From contig JAQGKM010000230.1 in NCBI GenBank assembly GCA_028290125.1, positions 1 through 8,216 on the forward strand: 8,216 nt of DNA, in the 5' to 3' direction. The translations under genes were made by a program, and so were the position numbers. The notes below the pieces were generated by a model. That model searched no databases and was not told the DNA's origin. It saw nothing but the letters and a program-made list of their open reading frames with translations. Shown piece by piece: positions 1 to 5,827 of this stretch (position 1 is the stretch's first letter; each line of letters starts with the position of its first letter). The stretch comes from Hyphomicrobiales bacterium. Its GTDB lineage: Bacteria; Pseudomonadota; Alphaproteobacteria; Rhizobiales; Beijerinckiaceae.

Positions 1-27
1 TCGTGCATGGGCTCACTCACGGGTCCA

Positions 28-53
28 CCTCTCCCGTATTGCTACGGGAGAGG
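28..53 (-). terminator. Perfect hairpin downstream of gpmA, likely terminator
   Basis: The arm CCTCTCCCGTA (28-38) is exactly reverse-complementary to 43-53, giving an 11-bp stem with a 4-nt TTGC loop. It begins 12 nt past the gpmA stop codon, where a terminator is expected. No T tract follows on either strand, so it is not a textbook intrinsic terminator. It could instead be a copy of a short palindromic intergenic repeat, since CTCTCCC/GGGAGAG hairpins recur between genes in many alphaproteobacteria (from memory). Confidence 0.6.
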
Positions 54-65
54 CGTTGCGCCCGA

Positions 66-689
66 TCACGCGTGGTGCAGGACCTGCTTCGATTCCACCG
101 TCGAATCGGCATTCAGCCGGTAGACCACCGGCACGCCCGTTTCGAGCTCCATTTTCATGATGCTGACCTTATTGGCCTTCTCCAGCACCATCAGCAGCGC
201 GCGCAGCGAATTGCCGTGCGCCACCACGATGGTGCGCTCGCCGCGCAGCACGCAGGGCAGGATCTCCTGGCAGTAATACGGGAGCACGCGGGCGAGCGTG
301 TCCTTCAGGCTCTCGCCGCCCGGCGGGGGCGTGTCGTAGGAGCGGCGCCAGATCATGACCTGCTCTTCGCCCCACTTCACGGCGGCTTCGGCCTTGTTGA
401 GGCCCGACAGGTCGCCGTAATCGCGCTCGTTGAGCTGGATGTCTTGCACGATCGGCAGCGACGACTGGCCGAGCTCGGCCAGCACGAGATCGCAGGTGTC
501 CTGCGCGCGCTTGAGGCCGGAGGTGAAGGCCTTGTCGAAGCTGATGCCGAGCTTCTTGATCTCCTGGCCGGCCTTCTTGGCTTCCTCGATCCCGACGGGC
601 GTCAGGTCCGGGTTTTTCCAGCCGGTGAAGAGGTTCTTCAGGTTCCACTCGCTCTGGCCGTGGCGCACGAGCACGAGAGTGCGGTCCAT
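66..689 (-). CDS. gpmA: 2,3-bisphosphoglycerate-dependent phosphoglycerate mutase
   Basis: This cytoplasmic enzyme interconverts 3-phosphoglycerate and 2-phosphoglycerate in glycolysis and gluconeogenesis, through a phosphohistidine intermediate. The 207-residue protein opens with the histidine phosphatase signature LVRHGQSEWN, with the nucleophile at H10. R61, the acid E88 within LNERDYGDLSGLNK and the second histidine H158 in VVAHGNSLRA are all present. E. coli GpmA is about 250 residues; the compact form seen here is usual in alphaproteobacteria. The ATG at 689 is chosen because AGGAG (695-699) lies 5 nt upstream and the family N-terminus MDRTLVLVRHG begins there; the reading frame stays open upstream to 773 but overlaps dapB. 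It follows dapB by 25 nt, so the two are probably co-transcribed, and a hairpin follows its stop codon. Nothing appears damaged. Confidence 0.97.
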   Translation of the reverse strand: MDRTLVLVRHGQSEWNLKNLFTGWKNPDLTPVGIEEAKKAGQEIKKLGISFDKAFTSGLKRAQDTCDLVLAELGQSSLPIVQDIQLNERDYGDLSGLNKAEAAVKWGEEQVMIWRRSYDTPPPGGESLKDTLARVLPYYCQEILPCVLRGERTIVVAHGNSLRALLMVLEKANKVSIMKMELETGVPVVYRLNADSTVESKQVLHHA

Positions 690-714
690 ATTCGCTCCTG
701 TTACTTTTGCTGCG

Positions 715-1530
715 TCAGATGTCGGGAAGGCCGAGAACGTCGGCCATGGAGTAATGCCCGGGCTTGCGGCCATGCGCCCACAGCGCCGCCTTCACGGCTC
801 CGCGCGCGAAGATGCCGCGATCCTCGGCGCGGTGCGCGAGTTCGATGCGCTCGCCGGCGCCGGCGAAGATGACCTGGTGATCGCCCACCACGGTGCCGCC
901 GCGCAGCGTGGCGAAGCCGATGTCGCCGGAAATGCGTGCGCCCGTGTGGCCGTCGCGCGCCCGCACGGAGCGCGCCGCGAGATCGATGCCGCGGCCCGCC
1001 GCCGCCGCGTCGCCGAGCAGCAGCGCGGTGCCGGACGGCGCATCGACCTTCATGCGGTGATGCATCTCGACAATTTCGATGTCGAAGTCTTCGCCCAGCG
1101 TCTGCGCGACCTTCTTGACGAGACCGGCCAGCAGATTGACGCCGAGGCTCATGTTGCCCGACCGCACGATGGCCGCATGCCGCGAGGCCGCGTCGATCTT
1201 CTCGATGTCGGCGGGCGCGAGCCCCGTGGTGCCGATCACGTGCACGATGCGCGCCTGCGCGGCGAAGGCGGCGTACGCGACCGTGGCGGCCGGCGAGGAA
1301 AAGTCGATCAGCCCATCGGCTTCCGCCATGACGGCGAGCGGGTCGCTGCTGATCGCGACGCCCATGGCGCCCGAACCGGCGAGCAGGCCCGCGTCCTGTC
1401 CGATGGCGATCGAGCCCTCGCGCTCCAGCGCGCCCGACAGCGTGGCGCCGGGGGTTTCGTGGATCGCCTGGACGAGCATCCGCCCCATGCGCCCGGCAGC
1501 GCCGGCGACGACGAGCCGCATCTCGCTCAT
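715..1530 (-). CDS. dapB: 4-hydroxy-tetrahydrodipicolinate reductase
   Basis: DapB reduces 4-hydroxy-tetrahydrodipicolinate to tetrahydrodipicolinate with NAD(P)H, a step toward diaminopimelate for peptidoglycan and toward lysine. The 271-residue protein has the N-terminal Rossmann nucleotide loop GAAGRMG (10-16), a GTTG segment (100-103) and the DapB signature EMHHRMKVDAPSGTA (155-169), which carries the catalytic H157 and the substrate-binding H158 and K161. Its length is normal for the family. The ATG at 1530 is supported by AAAGGAG (minus strand, 1537-1543) placed 6 nt upstream; an internal ATG at residue 4 is possible but has no better site. It heads a two-gene unit with gpmA. A sigma70-like promoter lies about 40 nt upstream. 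Confidence 0.98.
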   Translation of the reverse strand: MSEMRLVVAGAAGRMGRMLVQAIHETPGATLSGALEREGSIAIGQDAGLLAGSGAMGVAISSDPLAVMAEADGLIDFSSPAATVAYAAFAAQARIVHVIGTTGLAPADIEKIDAASRHAAIVRSGNMSLGVNLLAGLVKKVAQTLGEDFDIEIVEMHHRMKVDAPSGTALLLGDAAAAGRGIDLAARSVRARDGHTGARISGDIGFATLRGGTVVGDHQVIFAGAGERIELAHRAEDRGIFARGAVKAALWAHGRKPGHYSMADVLGLPDI

Positions 1531-1566
1531 GAGGATCTCCTTTGAAACCTGAAAACCGTTGGGGCG

Positions 1567-1595
1567 TCTATAGCGCCCGCGCCCCGCGCTTGCAA
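1567..1595 (-). promoter_or_regulatory. Candidate sigma70 promoter of dapB-gpmA
   Basis: Read on the minus strand, a -35 element TTGCAA (1590-1595) and a -10 element TATAGA (1567-1572) are separated by exactly 17 nt. Each matches the sigma70 consensus at 4 of 6 positions, and the -35 keeps the TTG that alphaproteobacterial promoters favour. The predicted transcript start near 1560 gives a leader of about 30 nt that includes the dapB ribosome binding site. The spacer between the two boxes is almost pure G and C. Confidence 0.6.
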
Positions 1596-1616
1596 AGGAG
1601 AGCTTTCGCGCGCGTC

Positions 1617-1632
1617 ATTGTGGCGTCACAAT
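1617..1632. promoter_or_regulatory. Operator-like inverted repeat upstream of dapB promoter
   Basis: ATTGTG (1617-1622) and CACAAT (1627-1632) form a perfect 6-bp inverted repeat around a 4-nt centre. It sits about 22 nt upstream of the dapB -35 box, roughly -65 from the predicted start, where an activator or divergent regulator could bind. The same stretch also reads as two GCGTCA units 11 nt apart, loosely like a Pho box but with several mismatches. No regulator can be named from this window. Confidence 0.35.
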
Positions 1633-1688
1633 CGCCGCCTAGGGTGTTGGCAAGTCGTCGAGATTACACCCCTGATCGAGATGACCAG

Positions 1689-1713
1689 CGCCGGGCCGGA
1701 TGTACGCCCGGCG
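1689..1713 (+). terminator. Intrinsic-terminator-like hairpin in the transporter leader region
   Basis: CGCCGGGC (1689-1696) pairs perfectly with 1706-1713 across a 9-nt loop, and TTTTACGTTT follows at once on the plus strand. This is the shape of a Rho-independent terminator pointing right. It lies 131 nt before the transporter start codon and far from any plus-strand gene end, so it cannot serve as an ordinary gene terminator here. It could end a short RNA or act as an attenuator if transcription of the transporter begins upstream of it. A weak upstream promoter candidate is TTGGCA (1647-1652) with CCTGAT (1671-1676), 18 nt apart. Confidence 0.5.
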
Positions 1714-1765
1714 TTTTACGTTTGCGCAGCCGCGAACACGACACCCCCTTCAGCTCCGGACTGGC

Positions 1766-1786
1766 CGCCCGCGTTATGCGCGGGCG
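1766..1786. promoter_or_regulatory. Perfect 8-bp inverted repeat before the transporter gene
   Basis: CGCCCGCG (1766-1773) is exactly reverse-complementary to 1779-1786, with a TTATG loop. It lies 58 nt before the transporter ATG and covers the place where the -35 region would fall for the TATGAT box at 1797-1802. It could be an operator, or an RNA hairpin if the transcript starts further upstream. AAAA follows it on the plus strand, so it does not look like a terminator in that direction. Confidence 0.35.
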
Positions 1787-1796
1787 AAAACCTGCC

Positions 1797-1802
1797 TATG
1801 AT
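1797..1802 (+). promoter_or_regulatory. Candidate -10 box for the transporter-reductase unit
   Basis: TATGAT matches the sigma70 -10 consensus at 5 of 6 positions and would start transcription near 1809, about 36 nt before the transporter ATG. The hexamer 17 nt upstream (TTATGC, 1774-1779) is a poor -35, so the promoter would need an activator or be weak. The remainder of the 314-nt spacer 1531-1844, apart from the elements listed separately, shows no convincing gene. Confidence 0.3.
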
Positions 1803-1844
1803 GCGGAAAGCCTCGCGCTTGCCCGCCGCGACAGGAGCCCTCGC

Positions 1845-3137
1845 ATGTTCGAAAAGACGATCTCCCGCTTTGCGGACATAAGGCCCGGCGAGGCCGCCGC
1901 GACGCTCTGGTCGTTCGTCTATTTCTTCTGTCTGCTCGCCGGCTATCTGATCCTGCGGCCGCTGCGTGACGAGATGGGCATCGCGGCCGGGCGCGACACG
2001 CTGCAATATCTGTTCACCGCGACCTTCTTCGTCATGCTCGCCGCCTCGCCGCTCTACGCCGGCGCCATCGCGCGCCTGCCGCGGCGACGGTTCATCCCGC
2101 TGGTCTACCGTTTCTTCATCGCCAACCTGCTCGTCTTCTGGGCCCTGCTGACCTTTGGCGTCGAGCCGACCTGGACGGCGCGGGTCTTCTTCGTCTGGGT
2201 GAGCGTGTTCAACCTGTTCGCCGTGTCGGTCTTCTGGTCGTTCATGGCGGATATCTGGCGCACCGAGCAGGGCAAGCGCCTGTTCGGGCTGATCGCGGCG
2301 GGCGGCACGGCCGGCACGCTGCTCGGCTCCGCGCTGACGCTCGGCCTCACCGGCGTCATGGCGCCCGTCAATCTGCTGATCGTCGCGGCGGTCCTGCTGG
2401 AGGCCGCCGTGTTCTGCGCGATCCGTCTCGAGCGCGCCGCGCAGGCGCGCGCGGAAGCCAGCGCATCTGACGAACGCCGGTCAGGACAGGCGATGGGCGG
2501 CGACATGCTGGCGGGCTTCCGGCTGATCCTCGGCTCGCGCTATCTCGGCGGCATCGCGCTCTGGGTCGCGCTGCTGTCGCTGGCCGGCACGTTTCTCTAT
2601 TTCATCCAGCAGGACGTCGTGCGCGCCGCCTCCAGCGATCCGGCGACGCGGACGCGGATCTTCGCCGCCATGGATCTCGCCGCCAACCTGCTGACGCTCG
2701 CCCTGCAGTTCGTCGTCACGGGCCAGCTGATCAAGCGGCTTGGCGCGGGGCCGGCGGCTGCGGCGCTGCCGCTCGTCTTTGCTGCGGGCTTCACGGGCCT
2801 GTTCCTCGCGCCCGGGCTGGCGGCGATCATCGTGGTGCAAACCCTGCAACGCACGATCAATTTTGCGTTTTCGAATCCGGCCCGCGAGATCCTGTTCACC
2901 TCGGTCGCCCGGGAGGAGAAATACAAGGCGAAAAACCTCATCGATACGGTGGTTTTCCGCGGTGGCGACGTGGTGTGGAGCTGGGCGTTCACGGGCCTTC
3001 TCGGCCTCGTCGGCTCGCCGCTGAGGGTTGCGGCGCTCGCCGTTCCGGTGATGATCGGCTGGGCCGGTCTCGCCCTCGCGCTGGGACGCCGGCAGGAAAA
3101 GACCATCGCGCGGCCACAGGAGGAACTTCAAGCATGA
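1845..3137 (+). CDS. Membrane transporter related to NTP/NDP (ATP:ADP) exchange carriers
   Basis: This 430-residue polytopic inner-membrane protein has about 11-12 hydrophobic segments, for example near residues 18-38, 52-74, 85-105, 112-134, 147-170, 173-193, 226-255, 280-303, 307-333, 380-400 and 403-424, with a charged loop at about 194-222. The segment LILRPLRDEMG (35-45) and the conserved REEKYKAKNLIDTVVFRGGD (346-365) are ones I associate with a proteobacterial family annotated as NTP/NDP exchange or MFS transporters and related to the Tlc ATP/ADP translocases. It is shorter than typical Tlc carriers (about 500 residues), and its substrate cannot be read from sequence. The ATG at 1845 is preceded by AGGAG (1833-1837) at 7 nt; the frame stays open to 1542 but that part is not convincing coding sequence. 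Its stop overlaps the start of the reductase gene as ATGA, implying translational coupling. Confidence 0.8.
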   Translation: MFEKTISRFADIRPGEAAATLWSFVYFFCLLAGYLILRPLRDEMGIAAGRDTLQYLFTATFFVMLAASPLYAGAIARLPRRRFIPLVYRFFIANLLVFWALLTFGVEPTWTARVFFVWVSVFNLFAVSVFWSFMADIWRTEQGKRLFGLIAAGGTAGTLLGSALTLGLTGVMAPVNLLIVAAVLLEAAVFCAIRLERAAQARAEASASDERRSGQAMGGDMLAGFRLILGSRYLGGIALWVALLSLAGTFLYFIQQDVVRAASSDPATRTRIFAAMDLAANLLTLALQFVVTGQLIKRLGAGPAAAALPLVFAAGFTGLFLAPGLAAIIVVQTLQRTINFAFSNPAREILFTSVAREEKYKAKNLIDTVVFRGGDVVWSWAFTGLLGLVGSPLRVAALAVPVMIGWAGLALALGRRQEKTIARPQEELQA

Positions 3138-4060
3138 CGTCCATCGTCAACATGCCGTCCCGCCGGGAGGCGCTGGCGCTCGCAGGCGGCGCGCTGGTCG
3201 CCGCGCAGGTCCCCGCCTCGGCGCAAGGCGCCGGCCTTCTCGCCCGCAAGATCCCGTCGAGCGGCGAGGCCTTGCCCTGCGTCGGCATCGGTTCGGCGAT
3301 CATCTTCGATTTCGAGAACGATGCGGCCAAGACGACCGAGCGCACCGACGTCATCAAGGCGCTGGTCGCCGGAGGCGGCAAGCTGATCGACACCGCGCCA
3401 TCCTACGGTTTCGCGGAAGATCGTATCGGCGACATCCTGACGAGCACCGGCCTGCGGCAGCAGGTCTTTCTGGCGACCAAGGTCCGCGTCGCCGATCGCG
3501 CCGCCAGCATCGCCGAGATGCAGGCCTCGCTGCGCAAGCTGAAGACCGACAAGGTCGATCTGATGCAGCTGCACAATGTCCGCGACCCCGGCCAGTCGCT
3601 CGACCTGCTGCGGGAGTGGAAAGCGCAGGGCCTGTGCCGCTATGTCGGCCTGACCTCGTCGTTCGATCGCGACTACGACGCCGTCGAGGCGTGTCTGCGC
3701 AAGGAAAAGCCCGAGTTCTTCCAGATCGACTATTCGCTCGTGGACCGTAATTCGGAGGATCGGCTGATCCCCGCCGCCGCCGAGTCCGGCTGCGCCGTCC
3801 TGACCAATCTGCCGTTCGGGCGCGGCAAGTTCTTCCAGAAGGTCTCGGGCAAGCCGTTGCCGGAGTTCGTCAAGGACATCGATTGCACGAGCTGGGCGCA
3901 GTTCGCGCTGAAATGGCTGCTCGGCCATCCGGCCATCACGGCGGTCATCCCGGGGACCGACAAGGCGCCCTACATGGTCGACAACATGAAAGCCGGCATG
4001 GGGCGGCTGCCCGACGCGGCGATGCGCAAGAAGATGGCGGACGCCTTCGACGCGCTGTGA
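3134..4060 (+). CDS. Tat-signal aldo/keto reductase
   Basis: This is a 308-residue NADPH-type oxidoreductase of the aldo/keto reductase superfamily, which reduces carbonyl groups to alcohols; the substrate is unknown. The catalytic tetrad is intact: D86 and Y91 in LIDTAPSYG, K116 in FLATK and H147 in LMQLH. IPGTDKAPYMVDNMKAG (272-288) is the C-terminal cofactor-phosphate motif. The N-terminus carries SRREAL (9-14), then a hydrophobic stretch and ASA (28-30) followed by Q31, which reads as a twin-arginine signal peptide with a signal peptidase site. The enzyme is therefore probably exported folded to the periplasm. The ATG at 3134 overlaps the transporter stop by 4 nt, and AGGAGG (3118-3123) lies 10 nt upstream. 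The gene converges with pyrF and ends in a hairpin. The superfamily is certain; the export is inferred. Confidence 0.92.
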   Translation: MTSIVNMPSRREALALAGGALVAAQVPASAQGAGLLARKIPSSGEALPCVGIGSAIIFDFENDAAKTTERTDVIKALVAGGGKLIDTAPSYGFAEDRIGDILTSTGLRQQVFLATKVRVADRAASIAEMQASLRKLKTDKVDLMQLHNVRDPGQSLDLLREWKAQGLCRYVGLTSSFDRDYDAVEACLRKEKPEFFQIDYSLVDRNSEDRLIPAAAESGCAVLTNLPFGRGKFFQKVSGKPLPEFVKDIDCTSWAQFALKWLLGHPAITAVIPGTDKAPYMVDNMKAGMGRLPDAAMRKKMADAFDAL

Positions 4061-4066
4061 GCGGCG

Positions 4067-4087
4067 CGCCGGCGTTACGCGCCGGCG
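4067..4087. terminator. Hairpin between convergent reductase gene and pyrF
   Basis: Two copies of the self-complementary octamer CGCCGGCG (4067-4074 and 4080-4087) form an 8-bp stem with a TTACG loop. The hairpin begins 6 nt after the reductase stop codon, and the pyrF TAA stop (4075-4077) lies inside the loop. With two genes meeting 14 nt apart, it can serve as a bidirectional terminator. No T tract follows on either side, so efficiency is unknown. Confidence 0.55.
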
Positions 4088-4773
4088 ATCTCCGCCACGA
4101 TCGCCTCTGCCGCCGCCTTCGGGTCGGGGGCCTGTGTGACCGGGCGGCCCACCACGAGGTAGTCGGATCCCGCGCGGATGGCCTCAGCGGGCGTCATCAC
4201 CCGCTTCTGGTCCGCAAGCGCCGCGCCGGCCGGGCGGATGCCGGGGGTCACCAGCAGCGTGCCGGGGCCGAGCAGGGCGCGCATGGCGGCCACTTCCTCG
4301 GCCGAGAGGATCAGGCCGTGCACGCCGGCCGCCTGCGCCTGCCGGGCGCGGCGGGCGACGAGGTCCTTCACGCCCGACGCATAGCCTGCCTCGGCGAGGT
4401 CGGCGTCGTCGTAGGAGGTCATCACCGTCACGGCGAGCAGTTTCATCGGCGAGGCGCCCAGCGCGCCGACGGCGGCTTTCATCGTCTGCGGAAAAGCGTG
4501 GACCGTGAGGAAGGTCGCGCCGATTTCCGCGACCTGCTCGGTCGCGCGCGCCACCGTGTTGGGAATGTCGTGCAGCTTCAGGTCGAGAAAGACCTGCTTG
4601 CCCTGCGCCACCAGCGCCTTCGCCAGCGCCAGTCCGCCGCCATAGGTCAGCTCGAGGCCGATCTTGTAGAAGGTCACGGCGTCGCCGAGCCGGACCACCA
4701 TGGCCTCGGCGGCTGCGGTGTCGGCGAGGTCGAGCGCGACGATCAGGCGGTCGCGGGGCGAGGGCTGGGACAT
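4075..4773 (-). CDS. pyrF: Orotidine-5'-phosphate decarboxylase
   Basis: PyrF decarboxylates orotidine 5'-phosphate to UMP, the last step of de novo pyrimidine synthesis, in the cytoplasm. The 232-residue TIM-barrel protein shows VALDLAD with D15, K37 in FYKIGLEL, the catalytic signature DLKLHDIPNT (64-73; D64, K66 and D69), TPGIRP (176-181) and the phosphate-binding VVGRPVTQA (207-215). The length is usual for the bacterial family. The ATG at 4773 is preferred: it gives the standard N-terminus and has GGAA 6 nt upstream. An in-frame GTG at 4812 would add 13 residues unlike the family. It lies 72 nt after the methyltransferase gene and may share its transcript. Confidence 0.97.
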   Translation of the reverse strand: MSQPSPRDRLIVALDLADTAAAEAMVVRLGDAVTFYKIGLELTYGGGLALAKALVAQGKQVFLDLKLHDIPNTVARATEQVAEIGATFLTVHAFPQTMKAAVGALGASPMKLLAVTVMTSYDDADLAEAGYASGVKDLVARRARQAQAAGVHGLILSAEEVAAMRALLGPGTLLVTPGIRPAGAALADQKRVMTPAEAIRAGSDYLVVGRPVTQAPDPKAAAEAIVAEIAGA

Positions 4774-4845
4774 GGTACGTTCCGGAAAAGACGAGGACGG
4801 CACCTGATGCACCGCCGCGCCGCGTCTGTCGAGAGGGCGCCGCGC

Positions 4846-5733
4846 CTAGCGGTCGCGCAGCTTCTTCGCCCGCGCCTTGCTGGCGTGGTCCTCGAGCAGG
4901 ACGATCTTCTCCATCGCGGATTTCTCAAGGCCGAGCTTCACGCGATCCTTGCGCAGCCGGATCTCGTTGCCGACCTTGTCGCGCGTTTCCCGCAGATCGA
5001 GCTTCATGCGGTCGGCGCGGGCCTTCAGCTTCAGGATGACGTCCGCGCCCGGGCTTTTCTTGAGCGTGGTCTCGGCGCCGGCGCGGTAGATCCACACGCG
5101 CGCGGGCGGCAGGTTCAGCCAGACATGGGCAGAGACTTCCGACGTGAAGGCGACCACAGGGCGTCCGCCCTTCGGCTTCTTCGGCATGGGCGAGGCGAGC
5201 CCGTAGGTGAATTGCACGAAGCGTCCGTCCGGCGGCATCAGCGCGAAGGCGTCGGCCAGCAGTTCGAGGCGCTGGCTGTCGGGCATGTTGAGAAGCGGAA
5301 GGCTGGACACGATGGCGGCGACTGGCCGGTCGATCTTGCCCGCCAGCGTCTCGCGCAGGCGGAACGCGTCGCCCTGGATGACCGTGGCGCGCGGAAAGCG
5401 TCGCTCGAGCAGCTTGCAGAAGGCGGCGTCATACTCGACCAGCACCAGCCTCTCGGGCGCAACGCCGCGGCGGATGAGGGCCTGCGTGACCGGCCCGGTG
5501 CCGGGCCCGAGCTCCACGACGAGGCCATCGCCCAGCGGATCGATATGGCGCGCCATGGCGGCGGCGAGGAAGCGGCCGGACGGGGAGACGGCGCCGGTCG
5601 TCATCGGGTTGTCGAGCCAAGCGCGGATGAAACGCGCCTCGTCGGCGAGCCCGGTCCTTGGGAGTCCACCATCGTGCGGGCTTTTCACCCTGTTGCGCCC
5701 GTTAAGTGGGGCGCTTTTCTGGATTGGACGCAA
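4846..5733 (-). CDS. PmtA-like SAM-dependent methyltransferase with basic C-terminal tail
   Basis: This class I methyltransferase resembles phospholipid N-methyltransferases (PmtA, COG3963 type), which methylate phosphatidylethanolamine toward phosphatidylcholine at the membrane. Motif I is VELGPGTG (73-80), motif II is VLVEYD (97-102), followed by VIQGDAF (118-124), IVSSLPLL (141-148) and FVQFTYG (172-178); the family core ends at WLNLPPARVWIYR (205-217). Related proteins that I recall are about 200 residues. Here a further 75-78 residues follow, rich in Lys and Arg (net about +10) and with an 11-residue periodicity (residues 233-287). Codon use in the tail matches the rest, so it is not a frameshift product. 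The start is uncertain: TTG at 5733 has GGGGTGA 4 nt upstream, and GTG at 5688 is the alternative. The actual lipid substrate is not shown, and small-molecule or rRNA targets cannot be excluded. Confidence 0.8.
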   Translation of the reverse strand: MRPIQKSAPLNGRNRVKSPHDGGLPRTGLADEARFIRAWLDNPMTTGAVSPSGRFLAAAMARHIDPLGDGLVVELGPGTGPVTQALIRRGVAPERLVLVEYDAAFCKLLERRFPRATVIQGDAFRLRETLAGKIDRPVAAIVSSLPLLNMPDSQRLELLADAFALMPPDGRFVQFTYGLASPMPKKPKGGRPVVAFTSEVSAHVWLNLPPARVWIYRAGAETTLKKSPGADVILKLKARADRMKLDLRETRDKVGNEIRLRKDRVKLGLEKSAMEKIVLLEDHASKARAKKLRDR

Positions 5734-5759
5734 TTTGTCACCCCGGTAGCGCAGCGGTA

Positions 5760-5789
5760 ATCATCTGCCCACAACGCACGCAACGTCAA
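5760..5789 (-). promoter_or_regulatory. Candidate promoter of the methyltransferase-pyrF unit
   Basis: On the minus strand TTGACG (5784-5789; 5 of 6 to consensus) and GATGAT (5760-5765; 4 of 6) are 18 nt apart. Transcription would start near 5753, giving a leader of about 20 nt to the TTG start. It lies in the 94-nt gap after dnaJ, where I see no strong terminator hairpin, so read-through from dnaJ may add to expression. Confidence 0.5.
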
Positions 5790-5827
5790 GAAAGTGTCTT
5801 CAGTCTAGCTCAGCCCCCCTGTGCAGG

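Noticed and set aside
3..1552. Long plus-strand open frames opposite gpmA and dapB (3-872, 430-1545, 1079-1552)
   Set aside because: They are antisense shadows of two well-conserved genes, with low-complexity Arg/Ala-rich translations and no recognisable motif.
1542..1844. N-terminal extension of the transporter by 101 codons
   Set aside because: The extension crosses hairpins and promoter-like elements and has irregular codon use. The ATG at 1845 has a good ribosome binding site and gives a natural membrane-protein N-terminus.
4774..4812. GTG start at 4812 for pyrF
   Set aside because: It would add 13 residues absent from the family's usual N-terminus and has no ribosome binding site; the ATG at 4773 fits better.
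3883..5760. A 625-codon open frame on the plus strand
   Set aside because: It starts inside the reductase gene and runs antisense to pyrF and the methyltransferase, both of which have full family motifs. The translation is Arg/Gly/His-rich with no domain, as expected from the antisense of high-GC genes.
5740..5765. tRNA-like stretch GGTAGCGCAGCGGTAA
   Set aside because: It looks at first like a tRNA D-arm, but there is no matching acceptor stem, anticodon arm or GGTTCGA T-loop nearby.
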